NCBI GenBank assembly: GCA_900553185.1 | Contig: USCT01000009.1 | Coordinates: forward strand, 1-64,000 | Source: an uncultured Bacteroides sp. | GTDB taxonomy: Bacteria > Bacteroidota > Bacteroidia > Bacteroidales > Bacteroidaceae | Length of the DNA: 64,000 bases | Direction: 5' to 3' | Part shown: piece by piece, positions 52,223 to 61,022 of the stretch | Numbering within the stretch: position 1 is the stretch's first letter | Layout of the letters: the number at the start of each line of letters is the position of its first letter | Translations under genes and position numbers: made by a program | The notes under the pieces: model-generated | What the model saw: the letters and a program-made list of their open reading frames with translations, nothing else | Database searches by the model: none | Told to the model about the DNA's origin: nothing

Positions 52223-53572
52223 TTATTCTCCTCCCGTCAATGTATATGAAATACTTCTGTGTACGGCTATCCACGCAGGCAACAATACAGACAAGGCATT
52301 GAACACCAGACAAGCCGCCAGTACCGTCAGGAACAACGACGGACGCAACAACAAGTCGCTACCCAACACGATACCTTCCAGTTCCACACCCCCTGTACCG
52401 AACAACCATGTACCTCCCGCTACCACCAGCAGACACGACAACACATAGCCCAACACGCCTCCTATCAGAGTGGTAGACAGACTCTCGAAAAACAATCGTC
52501 CGATAATATCGGCATTGGAAGCCCCATACGCCTTACGGATGGCTATCTCGCCCAACCGGCTCTGCATCTGGGCGTGAACCAGTCCTGATATGCCTACGGC
52601 GGGCACTACCAGCAGAACCACCAGCAACAATCCATAAACCAGTCCCGCATTGATACTTCCATCGCGGAAAAAGGTGTACTCCGTATGCGTGTACAGACGC
52701 GGATCCTGAAGGATATACTCCAGTCCCTGCTTGTTTAGCTGTTCCATCCGGCGATTCACTTCAGCGCGTACTTCCTCAGCTGAAGTATCTGGCGACAAGT
52801 GGAGGACGGTATAATGAAATCCTATCAGACCGCCGGTACTGGTAGAAGGATCCACATTTTCTTCGTTGGTCAATGTAAACGGTTCCCATACATCGGCATA
52901 TGCCGTCTGGAAAATGGAGCTTACATTACGTACCACCCCCACGACACGGACCTCCTGGAAATCCAGTAAGAATTGCTTGCCTACCGCCTCGACGGTTCCT
53001 CCGAACAACTCACCCGCCAGTTTTTCACTGATGATGACGAACCGACGTACCACACCGTCGTCCCGGTTGCGGACGCTCCGCCACTCATCATCCGCCGTTT
53101 CGAAAGCAGCCCGTCCGGCATCATACTCAGCCTGAGTAAACGGACGTCCAGCCAGAAAATCGTAACGAAAGAAATCAAACCAGTTGGCCGCTACGGGACG
53201 GAGCAATACCGGATGACGGTCGGACGAGGCAGGCAAGGCACACACTGCCTTCCGCAGACCTCCGTGAAAGGTCAGTTCATCCACCCCCGGCAGGTCGTCA
53301 AAAAAAGCATGGAAGGCTGTCGGTCCCAATCCCCGGTATCCCCACATATTTGTACCGTCGGGACGCATACACTGAGTGCCATAGTTGTAAAGTACCTGAC
53401 TACGACGTGTCTCCGGTGCTACATCTGCCGTACGGAAATCATAAACCATCACCACCACCATCACAAAGGCCATGGTAACCGCCGTTCCTACTACACACAC
53501 CGCCGTATAGAAACGGTGCTGGTTCAGCTGGTTAAAGAGTAACCGCAAGTTATGTATCCAAGCATATTCCAT
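52223..53572 (-). CDS. FtsX/MacB-type permease, type B (pair 5)
   Basis: A 449-residue permease with the type B layout: N-terminal HNLRLLFNQLNQHRFYTAVCVVGTAVTMAFVMVVVMVYDF (short cytoplasmic tail plus helix 1), MacB-like periplasmic domain with LAGRPFTQAEYDAGRAA, and coupling region MQSRLGEIAIRKAYGASNADIIGRLFFESL. The end reads LLPAWIAVHRSISYTLTGGE, the most diverged type B tail of the set. It precedes its type A partner by 3 nt, which argues for a heterodimer. Confidence 0.92.
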   Translation of the reverse strand: MEYAWIHNLRLLFNQLNQHRFYTAVCVVGTAVTMAFVMVVVMVYDFRTADVAPETRRSQVLYNYGTQCMRPDGTNMWGYRGLGPTAFHAFFDDLPGVDELTFHGGLRKAVCALPASSDRHPVLLRPVAANWFDFFRYDFLAGRPFTQAEYDAGRAAFETADDEWRSVRNRDDGVVRRFVIISEKLAGELFGGTVEAVGKQFLLDFQEVRVVGVVRNVSSIFQTAYADVWEPFTLTNEENVDPSTSTGGLIGFHYTVLHLSPDTSAEEVRAEVNRRMEQLNKQGLEYILQDPRLYTHTEYTFFRDGSINAGLVYGLLLVVLLVVPAVGISGLVHAQMQSRLGEIAIRKAYGASNADIIGRLFFESLSTTLIGGVLGYVLSCLLVVAGGTWLFGTGGVELEGIVLGSDLLLRPSLFLTVLAACLVFNALSVLLPAWIAVHRSISYTLTGGE

Positions 53573-53604
53573 AGTAAAAAACGTTTATGAACAAATCTAA
53601 AAAA

Positions 53605-54903
53605 TTATTCATCGTGCAAGGCCTCGGCAGGCTGTACCTTCATGGCCCGTCTGGCAGGATACCAGATACCCAGGACAATCATCAGAGCCATGAGCACAGC
53701 CGTCACCGATAAAGCCATACAGAAACGGAGCGCATCGAAAGGCAGGCATGAGACATCCACCAGGTCGGCCATACCGATATTCAACGCAATGAGCGAAGCG
53801 GGTATCATTGCCACGACAAACAGGAGCAATCCTTCGGTTATCAGACGAATGAACACACCTTGACGGGTACTGCCCAACGCCATGCGGAGAGCAACTTCCT
53901 GACGGCGGTGCTGCGTACGGAACCAGAAGGTACCGATAACACCCAGGAAGATATTGAGCAGCAGGAAGCCCAGGATGCAGAGCTGCGTCTTGACTTCGTT
54001 CACATCTTCCAGTTCCTCAATCGTACGTAACTGATGGAAAGGCAATATATTCAAAATATACACATTGCCTATGCGGTAAAGCCGATCGGCATCGTCCATC
54101 AACGCTTCAGCAAAGTCATGGTCAGCTTCCGGCTTTACACGCACACTCAATTGCAAATAAGCCGGATTACCGAATTCAATCATAACCTCACGTGGAAGGT
54201 CGGTAGCGATAAAAGGTCCTCCCCACTGGTCGGAAGTCTGGAAATGGCTCCAGCGCATGGGTTCAGCAATACCGGCTACCCGCATCCGGAAGTCATTATC
54301 GGGTTCCCCAAAAGGTAGTTGCCTCCCCAGTAATGAAGTGGCGTCGGACATGTGAAGTTCCTCATAAGCAGCCGCCACATTGCGAGACAGAATGAGGGTA
54401 CCCGGATTCAATACGGAAGCCAAGGAATCGGAACTTGTGGTATAGACCGTTTTGCCATCCTCTCTCTGTATGGCCACGCCCCGGATACGGAACAGACGCA
54501 TAAAATCCGGTTGTGCCCAGCGGTGCATGGCATGAACAGGTACCGTGTCTACACACACCGTGAATCCATTGCTACCGTCTCCATAAGGAATACTGTTCTG
54601 AGAGATGGCTACTTCTTCCACACCGGGACGATGACGCAGGCGTTCGGCTATCTCCAATAGATCATCCATATCGTTTTCCGGCGTACGTTCGGCTTCATAA
54701 AGGGATGAATTAGGTGTCAGACGGTTCAGCATCAAGCAATAGCAATGATTGGCATCAAAGCCCATCGGCGAAAAATAGACACGTGCCGTTACACAACACC
54801 AGTCTACGATGTACCACAATACCACAAAGACTACCAGCAATTCCAACGCCAGGAAAAAGTTGCCTCGCCATTCATTTCTTAATTGTCGGAATATCGTTCT
54901 CAT
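53605..54903 (-). CDS. FtsX/MacB-type permease, type A (pair 4)
   Basis: A 432-residue type A permease. ATG 54903 (MRTIFRQLRNEW) is chosen because it matches the start of the paralogues; the open frame adds 13 residues upstream. Helix 1 is FFLALELLVVFVVLWYIVDW; the coupling region is FRTQHRRQEVALRMALGSTRQGVFIRLITEG; and the end is PARRAMKVQPAEALHDE. Its N-terminus is closely related to that of the pair 3 type A protein, and its 3' end to the pair 5 type A gene, so the array looks like a product of duplication and gene conversion. Confidence 0.92.
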   Translation of the reverse strand: MRTIFRQLRNEWRGNFFLALELLVVFVVLWYIVDWCCVTARVYFSPMGFDANHCYCLMLNRLTPNSSLYEAERTPENDMDDLLEIAERLRHRPGVEEVAISQNSIPYGDGSNGFTVCVDTVPVHAMHRWAQPDFMRLFRIRGVAIQREDGKTVYTTSSDSLASVLNPGTLILSRNVAAAYEELHMSDATSLLGRQLPFGEPDNDFRMRVAGIAEPMRWSHFQTSDQWGGPFIATDLPREVMIEFGNPAYLQLSVRVKPEADHDFAEALMDDADRLYRIGNVYILNILPFHQLRTIEELEDVNEVKTQLCILGFLLLNIFLGVIGTFWFRTQHRRQEVALRMALGSTRQGVFIRLITEGLLLFVVAMIPASLIALNIGMADLVDVSCLPFDALRFCMALSVTAVLMALMIVLGIWYPARRAMKVQPAEALHDE

Positions 54904-54957
54904 AAAGTGTTTTATTCTCTGTTTTTCACAAATTATCTGCAAGTGTCCGTCACTTGC

Positions 54958-56241
54958 TTACATTTTTCCGTTTATCGATTCTACGATGTTCATCCGCGAA
55001 GCCCTCCAGGCCGGAATTCCCGCACTGAGCAGGTTCATCAGCAGACAGAAGGCAAAGGCTACCAGAAATATCCACGGACTAAGTAAGGTACCTGCCGTCA
55101 AGGTAGTCTCTCCGGAATAATAGGCATTGGTGGAATTTCCGAACAAAAAACCGTTCAATACAAACGTGGCCGCATAGCTCAACAACAACCCCAGCAGGCC
55201 GGCCAGACAGGTCAGCAGCAGGTTCTCCAGGAAGACCTGACGCATCAGCTCGTTGGCCGTGGCGCCGAAAGCCTTGCGCACTCCGATTTCCGCCATCCGC
55301 TTACGCATCCTCGACAGGGTCATGCTGCTCAGGTTAATAGCTGGTACAATAAGTAGAATGAGTATTACGACAACATAACGTAGAACTACGCCTTGAATAT
55401 CGGGCTCCTGGCTCCATGTACGGTAAAGATGAGTGAACTGTGTATCAGGCTGTCCGCGGTAAAACACCTCTACCCCGTCTTGTGCGTCGTTGTATTTCTG
55501 CCGCAAGCGTTCACATTCCTGACGTATGGCCGGAAAATCCGTCCTGCTATGAGCCAGGATAACGGCACGCATCGGCCCCATCAGGTTGTAGCCCCACGAA
55601 TTGGCCTCGGCATCGCCCGCCGTGTAAGGTATCCACACCTGTGCGTAGGCATCCGTAGCCAGCATGGAGACGTCTGCCACGACGCCGCACACCCGGAAAT
55701 CCACGTGATTCAATTCCAAGTGTTGTCCTGTCACATCGGTACGTCCGAACAGACGACGAGCTACGGAAGCAGCTATAACAACCCGTGGCAATCCACTCTG
55801 TACATCGGATCCGGTAAAAGGTTTCCCGTCAAGAAAACGGAATTGGAAGATTTTCCAAAAAGCCTCATCGGTCTCTATCTTATCAGCAGTCATTTTGACT
55901 CCTGCCGGTAACGAAGCCCGCACCTTGCCAGGCTGCGATACCAAAGTAACGGCCTCGGCGGTAGTCAATGCCTTGAAGCACTCCCGCCCTGTCTGCACAG
56001 ACATCCGCGAGTTGGCAGAACTACCGCTGGTATCTCCCTTGGCCCGGTAAGACATATTGGGCACATAAAGAGAACGACTACGGTTCACCTCCGGCTCGCA
56101 GTCGGCCACGCGTACCCGCAGGGTGATGACGATGACCATGATCATACAGATGGAAAGTGCGGTACCCAGTATGGAAATCCAACTGATGACAGGATTCTCG
56201 CGCAGGTGCCAGAGAGCTTGTTTAAAGTATTGTGCAAACAT
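54958..56241 (-). CDS. FtsX/MacB-type permease, type B (pair 4)
   Basis: A 427-residue type B permease. It begins MFAQYFKQALWHLRENPVISWISILGTALSICMIMVIVITLRVRVADCEPEVNRSRSL, has DGKPFTGSDVQSGLPRVVI in the periplasmic domain, and the coupling stretch SRMRKRMAEIGVRKAFGATANELMRQVFLENL. It ends IPAWRASRMNIVESINGKM, nearly the same as the pair 3 type B protein. It lies 54 nt before its type A partner. Confidence 0.92.
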   Translation of the reverse strand: MFAQYFKQALWHLRENPVISWISILGTALSICMIMVIVITLRVRVADCEPEVNRSRSLYVPNMSYRAKGDTSGSSANSRMSVQTGRECFKALTTAEAVTLVSQPGKVRASLPAGVKMTADKIETDEAFWKIFQFRFLDGKPFTGSDVQSGLPRVVIAASVARRLFGRTDVTGQHLELNHVDFRVCGVVADVSMLATDAYAQVWIPYTAGDAEANSWGYNLMGPMRAVILAHSRTDFPAIRQECERLRQKYNDAQDGVEVFYRGQPDTQFTHLYRTWSQEPDIQGVVLRYVVVILILLIVPAINLSSMTLSRMRKRMAEIGVRKAFGATANELMRQVFLENLLLTCLAGLLGLLLSYAATFVLNGFLFGNSTNAYYSGETTLTAGTLLSPWIFLVAFAFCLLMNLLSAGIPAWRASRMNIVESINGKM

Positions 56242-56265
56242 ACTGTTCTTTCTTTTTCAGTTGAA

Positions 56266-57531
56266 TCATTCATCGTGCAAGGCTTCGGCAGGCTGTACCT
56301 TCATGGCACGGCGGGCAGGAATAGCAATGCCGATACCTATCATCAAGGCTATCAAAACAAACGTAGCGAAAGCACAAAGCAACAAACGGTCCCATTCCAG
56401 TGTCGTTCCGTTTCGCCAGGCATTCAGTTCATTCTGGGCAAGTACGATGTCGATAACAATGGCAGGTATCGTCACAACGACCAGAAGAAACCAACCTTCG
56501 GACATGAGCCGTCGGAAAACATCGCCATTGGTAGCTCCGATTGCCTTATGTAAGGCAATCTCGGAATGCCGTTGCTGGGTACGGAACCAGAAAGTTCCCA
56601 GCAGACCGAGAAAGATATTGAGCAGCAAGAAGCCCATACCTACGATGTAGTTACGCAATTCATTGGCATAGGATTGCTGGTAATTCCGGCGGATATCCAC
56701 AAAACTACGTATATCACTGATGTAGAGGTTTCCTACTCGGAACTGTTTTTCACTATCAGCCTTCAAGTTCTCAATGAAATTCTTATCATGATCAGCACGG
56801 ACACGGACACAAAGTTCGTTGTCCGCATTGATCCATTCTTCGCCTATCAAGTTCAAGTTATACAACATCGAGTAACAGAAACGTCCCTGCTCGTAATCAC
56901 TGTAACGGACATTCTGCAAGGCAGCTCCCAAACGGTATTCCGTACTATCATCAGGACTACTCCAATTGAAACGGAATGCCTTTTTACCCACCAGCGAAGT
57001 CATAGATATCTGATAGTGAAGATACAGGTTGTCAGAAGCCAGGAAATCACCCCGTTCCAGAAGTTCCGCCAATTGCTCGGGTGTTTCTCCACGAGTTCCC
57101 TTGTATTGGAATACACGGCAAAAGTCGGGAGTTGCCAAACGGCGAATAGTCCAATTGGGAGCATGTAGAGTATCATACATCACATCCAGTCCCGAATTGC
57201 TGCCGTTGTAAGGATAGGAGTTCTGCGAAAGACTGACCGCCTCCACTTCCGGACGATGGCGCAGACGCTCCACCAATTCACGAACCTCATCACTTTGCTT
57301 GTGAGTATCGCTATAAGGTGTGAAATCAGGGCTCTTATCGGTAAGTACCCCCATTTCTATCAGGTAACAATGCTCGGTATTGAATCCGCGCGGTTCCATA
57401 TATGTCGCAATGCGGCTATAAAGTAGGTCGATGATGTACCACATCACCACACTCACTACCAGCAACTCCAACGCCAGCCACAGGTTACTATGCCATTCAT
57501 TGCGTATTTGTGTAAATAATTTCTTTTCCAT
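56266..57531 (-). CDS. FtsX/MacB-type permease, type A (pair 3)
   Basis: A 421-residue type A permease: start MEKKLFTQIRNEWHSNLWLALELLVVSVVMWYIIDLL, coupling region FRTQQRHSEIALHKAIGATNGDVFRRLMSEG, end PARRAMKVQPAEALHDE. The helix 3 region is unusual in having Asn/Glu-rich VLAQNELNAWRNGTTLEW between the last helices. It follows its type B partner by 35 nt. Confidence 0.92.
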   Translation of the reverse strand: MEKKLFTQIRNEWHSNLWLALELLVVSVVMWYIIDLLYSRIATYMEPRGFNTEHCYLIEMGVLTDKSPDFTPYSDTHKQSDEVRELVERLRHRPEVEAVSLSQNSYPYNGSNSGLDVMYDTLHAPNWTIRRLATPDFCRVFQYKGTRGETPEQLAELLERGDFLASDNLYLHYQISMTSLVGKKAFRFNWSSPDDSTEYRLGAALQNVRYSDYEQGRFCYSMLYNLNLIGEEWINADNELCVRVRADHDKNFIENLKADSEKQFRVGNLYISDIRSFVDIRRNYQQSYANELRNYIVGMGFLLLNIFLGLLGTFWFRTQQRHSEIALHKAIGATNGDVFRRLMSEGWFLLVVVTIPAIVIDIVLAQNELNAWRNGTTLEWDRLLLCAFATFVLIALMIGIGIAIPARRAMKVQPAEALHDE

Positions 57532-57566
57532 ATTCGATATTTTAGTCGACTCCCTATTCAGTTAAC

Positions 57567-58859
57567 TTAATGATTCTTTCCTCCTATCGCTTCTACAATA
57601 TTCATCCTTGACGCACGCCAGGCAGGAATGCCAGTACTCAGCAAATTCAAAATAAAGCAGAAAAGCAAAGCCCAACCGAAGGTAGAAGCATGTACTAGAA
57701 TGGACGCATCCACAGTAGGAGGATTGAGAGTCATGCTATATTGCTGGGCAAAAATCAATTCATTACCCCAATAAGCGAAAAGGAAACTCATCAACAAACC
57801 CAAGATACCGGCCAGCAAGGTAATGACCAGATTTTCTCCCAATATCTGTCCCAAAAGTTTCATACGGGTACATCCGAAAGCACGGCGTACTCCGATTTCA
57901 CTGATGCGTCGGCGCAAACGGCTCTGGGTCATACTACTCAGATTGATAGCCGGCACAATGAGCAAAATAAGAAAAATGATAAAACGGTTACGACGTTCAA
58001 CTTTTACATCGGGCTCCCAATTAGCACCGGTGGCAAGTACATTCTTTTCCTGATCGTAAGGACGGTTACGGTTGATGAATTTCCATCCGTTTTCGCCTAT
58101 CAACTTGTTGTATTCGTCCAACCGACGGTTCGCCTCCTCACGGATAGCCGGAAAATCACTACGATTTCGTGCCAATATGGTACAACTGACAAATCCCATC
58201 AAATCTCCGTTCCAGGTATTGTTTACCTGGTCAGTCGATGTATAGGGAACCCACACTTGACCATAAGCGGTCTCGGCTAACGTAGAGACATCTTTCACTA
58301 CTCCGCACACCCGATAAGGCGCATGAGCCAACAGGAATTCCTTACCTGTCACTTGGGTAGTTTTGAATAGGTGTCGTGCCACACTCTCGGTGATGACCGC
58401 TACAGGCTGCCCGGCATTGAAGGTAGCCTGATTGTAAGGTTTTCCATCGATGAAAGCAAAATCAAAAACCGTCCAGAACTGATTATCGGTTTCACGTACA
58501 TCCACCGAGATGGCAGGTTGTTCCGGTAAACTCACCGGACGGGATTCCGAATAAACAGAATAAATAGTCACCGCTTCGGGGGTGGTCATCTTCCCGTATA
58601 CTTCACGAGCGGTCCGCACACTCAACGGACCGTTACTAGTACTCTCTCCCCAAGCCTTGTTCGTAATACTTCCCCACTTTACATGCAGGAACCGGTCACG
58701 GTTACTCTCGGGTGAGAAAGGAGCTACCTTCACCTGTTGCATCATCACCACCAGCATGATGAGAAAAATGGAAAGGGCCGTACCCGCCACCGTCACCGCG
58801 CTGATAAGTGGTTGCTGGCGGAGTTGTGCCCATGCCTGTTGAAAATATTGCTTAATCAT
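57567..58859 (-). CDS. FtsX/MacB-type permease, type B (pair 3)
   Basis: A 430-residue type B permease and the first permease after the ATPase gene (31 nt). Start MIKQYFQQAWAQLRQQPLISAVTVAGTALSIFLIMLVVMMQQV; periplasmic motif DGKPYNQATFNAGQPVAVI; coupling region SRLRRRISEIGVRRAFGCTRMKLLGQILGENL; end IPAWRASRMNIVEAIGGKNH. Clearly a paralogue of the pair 4 type B protein. Confidence 0.93.
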   Translation of the reverse strand: MIKQYFQQAWAQLRQQPLISAVTVAGTALSIFLIMLVVMMQQVKVAPFSPESNRDRFLHVKWGSITNKAWGESTSNGPLSVRTAREVYGKMTTPEAVTIYSVYSESRPVSLPEQPAISVDVRETDNQFWTVFDFAFIDGKPYNQATFNAGQPVAVITESVARHLFKTTQVTGKEFLLAHAPYRVCGVVKDVSTLAETAYGQVWVPYTSTDQVNNTWNGDLMGFVSCTILARNRSDFPAIREEANRRLDEYNKLIGENGWKFINRNRPYDQEKNVLATGANWEPDVKVERRNRFIIFLILLIVPAINLSSMTQSRLRRRISEIGVRRAFGCTRMKLLGQILGENLVITLLAGILGLLMSFLFAYWGNELIFAQQYSMTLNPPTVDASILVHASTFGWALLFCFILNLLSTGIPAWRASRMNIVEAIGGKNH

Positions 58860-58890
58860 TTTGTGTCATGTTTTATTCAGTTCATCTATA

Positions 58891-59562
58891 TTATCCCACC
58901 TGACGTCCGTCGAAGAAACGTACCGTACGTGAAGTCTGTTTGGCCTGTTCTTCGTTGTGTGTCACCATTACAATGGTACGTCCGTCTTCCTGATTGAGCT
59001 GATGCAACAACTCCATTACTTCGGCTCCCATCTTTGAATCCAGGTTACCGGTCGGTTCGTCGGCCAAAATGATTTCCGGATTTCCGATAATGGCACGGGC
59101 AATAGCCACACGCTGGCACTGACCACCGGAAAGCTGGGTTGGCATGTGACGCATACGATGGCTTAATCCGACCTTTTTCAACACTTCTTCGGCCAGATGA
59201 CGGCGTTCCTTCGCTGATACATTCCGGTACAGGAGCGGAAGCTCTACGTTGTCTATCACATTCAAGGAATTGATCAGATGAAACGACTGGAAGACAAATC
59301 CCAGGTTTTTGTTACGGAAAGCAGCCAGTTCCTTGTCTTTCATACCTTCTACCCGTGTACCAGCTATCTGAATGGTTCCGCTCGTCGGAGTATCCAGTAG
59401 TCCCATAATATTCAGTAAGGTTGATTTTCCGCATCCGGAAGGTCCCATAATACTGAGAAATTCTCCTTTTTCCACATTCAGGTTCACGTTTTCCAATGCC
59501 TGAGTCTCTATTTCATTGGTACGGTAAATCTTGTTGATTCCTGTTAATTCAATCATATTCAT
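58891..59562 (-). CDS. ABC transporter ATP-binding protein, LolD/MacB type
   Basis: A 223-residue ATPase: Walker A GPSGCGKST (40-48), Q-loop FVFQSFHLI, signature LSGGQCQR (near 144, with Cys where Gln or Glu is usual), Walker B IILADEP, D-loop GNLDS and H-loop THNEEQA. It is the only ATPase in an array with ten permeases, so the permease pairs probably share it. Sigma-54-like promoter elements precede it. ATG 59556 is an alternative start. It lies 156 nt from the upstream permease pairs. Confidence 0.96.
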   Translation of the reverse strand: MNMIELTGINKIYRTNEIETQALENVNLNVEKGEFLSIMGPSGCGKSTLLNIMGLLDTPTSGTIQIAGTRVEGMKDKELAAFRNKNLGFVFQSFHLINSLNVIDNVELPLLYRNVSAKERRHLAEEVLKKVGLSHRMRHMPTQLSGGQCQRVAIARAIIGNPEIILADEPTGNLDSKMGAEVMELLHQLNQEDGRTIVMVTHNEEQAKQTSRTVRFFDGRQVG

Positions 59563-59619
59563 AGTCTAATCGTTATTAAGTGATACATTTTTCTGTCTTC
59601 AATGCTATTATCAGATAGT

Positions 59620-59635
59620 CAAAAGTCGTGCCAAA
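59620..59635 (-). promoter_or_regulatory. Sigma-54-like promoter of the ATPase-led operon
   Basis: Minus strand TTTGGCAC-GACT-TTTG followed by AC. Compared with TTGGCACG-N4-TTGCW, it matches fully at -24, keeps the G at -12 and has A for the C. Predicted start about 59608, 46 nt before the ATG. The gene set it would drive ends in an NtrC-type activator. Confidence 0.65.
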
Positions 59636-59674
59636 AACAATTCTCACTGAAAATCTGCATCTTAGCAAAATTAA

Positions 59675-59696
59675 GGGTGTCCGTTTCCGAACACCC
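59675..59696 (-). promoter_or_regulatory. Dyad upstream of the sigma-54-like promoter
   Basis: A 22-nt inverted repeat, GGGTGT-N-CG on one side and CG-N-ACACCC on the other, around a short centre. It is about 50 nt upstream of the -24 element. It may be an enhancer site for the NtrC-like protein or a terminator hairpin (GAAA-type loop) of the upstream permease pair; its weak T tract makes the first reading attractive. Confidence 0.45.
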
Positions 59697-59718
59697 TGTC
59701 CGCTTTTATCGTACGGTT

Positions 59719-61017
59719 TCATTCATCGCGCAAGGCTTCCGTAGGTGAAACGGTACTTATCCTCCGGGCCGGAATGTAAATACCTACCAATACCACAACC
59801 AATAGTACAAAATAGATAATCAGAGACACGATACAGAAATGCAGACCGAAATTCTGTACCCAATAAGAACCGGTCGTTTCCATGCCTGTCTGCCCTTGAG
59901 CCAATCCTTCACTGATAGTATATTGCAAATAAAGGACACATCCTACCAAAGTAGAAATACTGGCAAGCACAACTCCCTCGCCCAACAGGAAACGAACAAT
60001 ATCTCCCCGCGTAGCACCGTAAGACAACATAACCCCAACTTCTTCACGACGATTGCGAGTCTGCACCCAAAATGTTCCAGACACACCCAGACACAAATTG
60101 ATAAGGAAGAACACCGCCATCGCCACATTTCGCTGATAAAGTGTCATCGTTCCCGTATTATACTCGCGTTTGGCTATCAATTGCTGATAAGACTCTACCT
60201 TCTGTGCATACAAATTACCGGCACGCAGTTCACGCACCATCCACGGATGAAACCGGTGCAAGAACCGATCCATACTAACCCCTTCTTTCAACCGAACCAA
60301 TATTTTTACATCACTAGGAAAATAACTCAAGTCAATGGAATTCATTGGAATAAAAGTCACAGGTATGGGTTGCCAGTCACTATACATACGGAAAGTACCT
60401 GTAGTACCTACTACATTCGTATACAGTGTGTCTTTGCTACTAATTTGCCAAAAGCGGCATCCCTGAGGATTGTCTGTATGAAAGAATGTTTCCAGTGTAT
60501 TTTCCGAAAGTACCAAATCACCATCCTTGTAAGGATAATCTGAAAGTTCTTCCAATGTCATTCCCTTGCCCGGACGAAAGCCATACGTTTCGAAAAACTG
60601 TGTATGAGGCAAAAACTCTATGTAACGCATCCGACAAGGAATGGTATCTCCTACAGGCATACGTGTCGTAATTCCTTGTCCTTGCGAGTTAGGATAAAGC
60701 CACCCTAAAATAGGAGTAGCATGCTCCACCTCGGGGTAGTTGCGCACACGCTGCACAAGGTTATCGTAGGCCTGCATCAGCGAGGCCGAATCTGTGGCCT
60801 GTCTGTCGAAACCGGGAGCATTGGGGCGGAATACATTTAACGACACCAAACAGAGGCGATCGGCATCATATCCCAAAGGAATCATCCGGTCGTGCGTCAC
60901 AACCACCACAGGGTCAAATATCGCCCACGACACGATGCACACAACAATCAATTCGGCCAGCAGCCAGCCGTTGCGATGCCGACGGGACCATAAGGTTTTA
61001 AGAATGAGTTTAAACAT
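59719..61017 (-). CDS. FtsX/MacB-type permease, type A (pair 2)
   Basis: A 432-residue type A permease: start MFKLILKTLWSRRHRNGWLLAELIVVCIVSWAIFDPVVVV; coupling region VQTRNRREEVGVMLSYGATRGDIVRFLLGEG; end PARRISTVSPTEALRDE. The tail differs from the HDE group downstream and resembles that of pair 1. It follows its type B partner by 5 nt and is the last gene before the sigma-54-like promoter. Confidence 0.92.
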   Translation of the reverse strand: MFKLILKTLWSRRHRNGWLLAELIVVCIVSWAIFDPVVVVTHDRMIPLGYDADRLCLVSLNVFRPNAPGFDRQATDSASLMQAYDNLVQRVRNYPEVEHATPILGWLYPNSQGQGITTRMPVGDTIPCRMRYIEFLPHTQFFETYGFRPGKGMTLEELSDYPYKDGDLVLSENTLETFFHTDNPQGCRFWQISSKDTLYTNVVGTTGTFRMYSDWQPIPVTFIPMNSIDLSYFPSDVKILVRLKEGVSMDRFLHRFHPWMVRELRAGNLYAQKVESYQQLIAKREYNTGTMTLYQRNVAMAVFFLINLCLGVSGTFWVQTRNRREEVGVMLSYGATRGDIVRFLLGEGVVLASISTLVGCVLYLQYTISEGLAQGQTGMETTGSYWVQNFGLHFCIVSLIIYFVLLVVVLVGIYIPARRISTVSPTEALRDE

Positions 61018-61022
61018 AGTCC

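Noticed and set aside
50966..58859. Permease genes as copies of a transposon
   Set aside because: No inverted ends, transposase or target duplication; the units are full genes in alternating order, so tandem duplication explains them.
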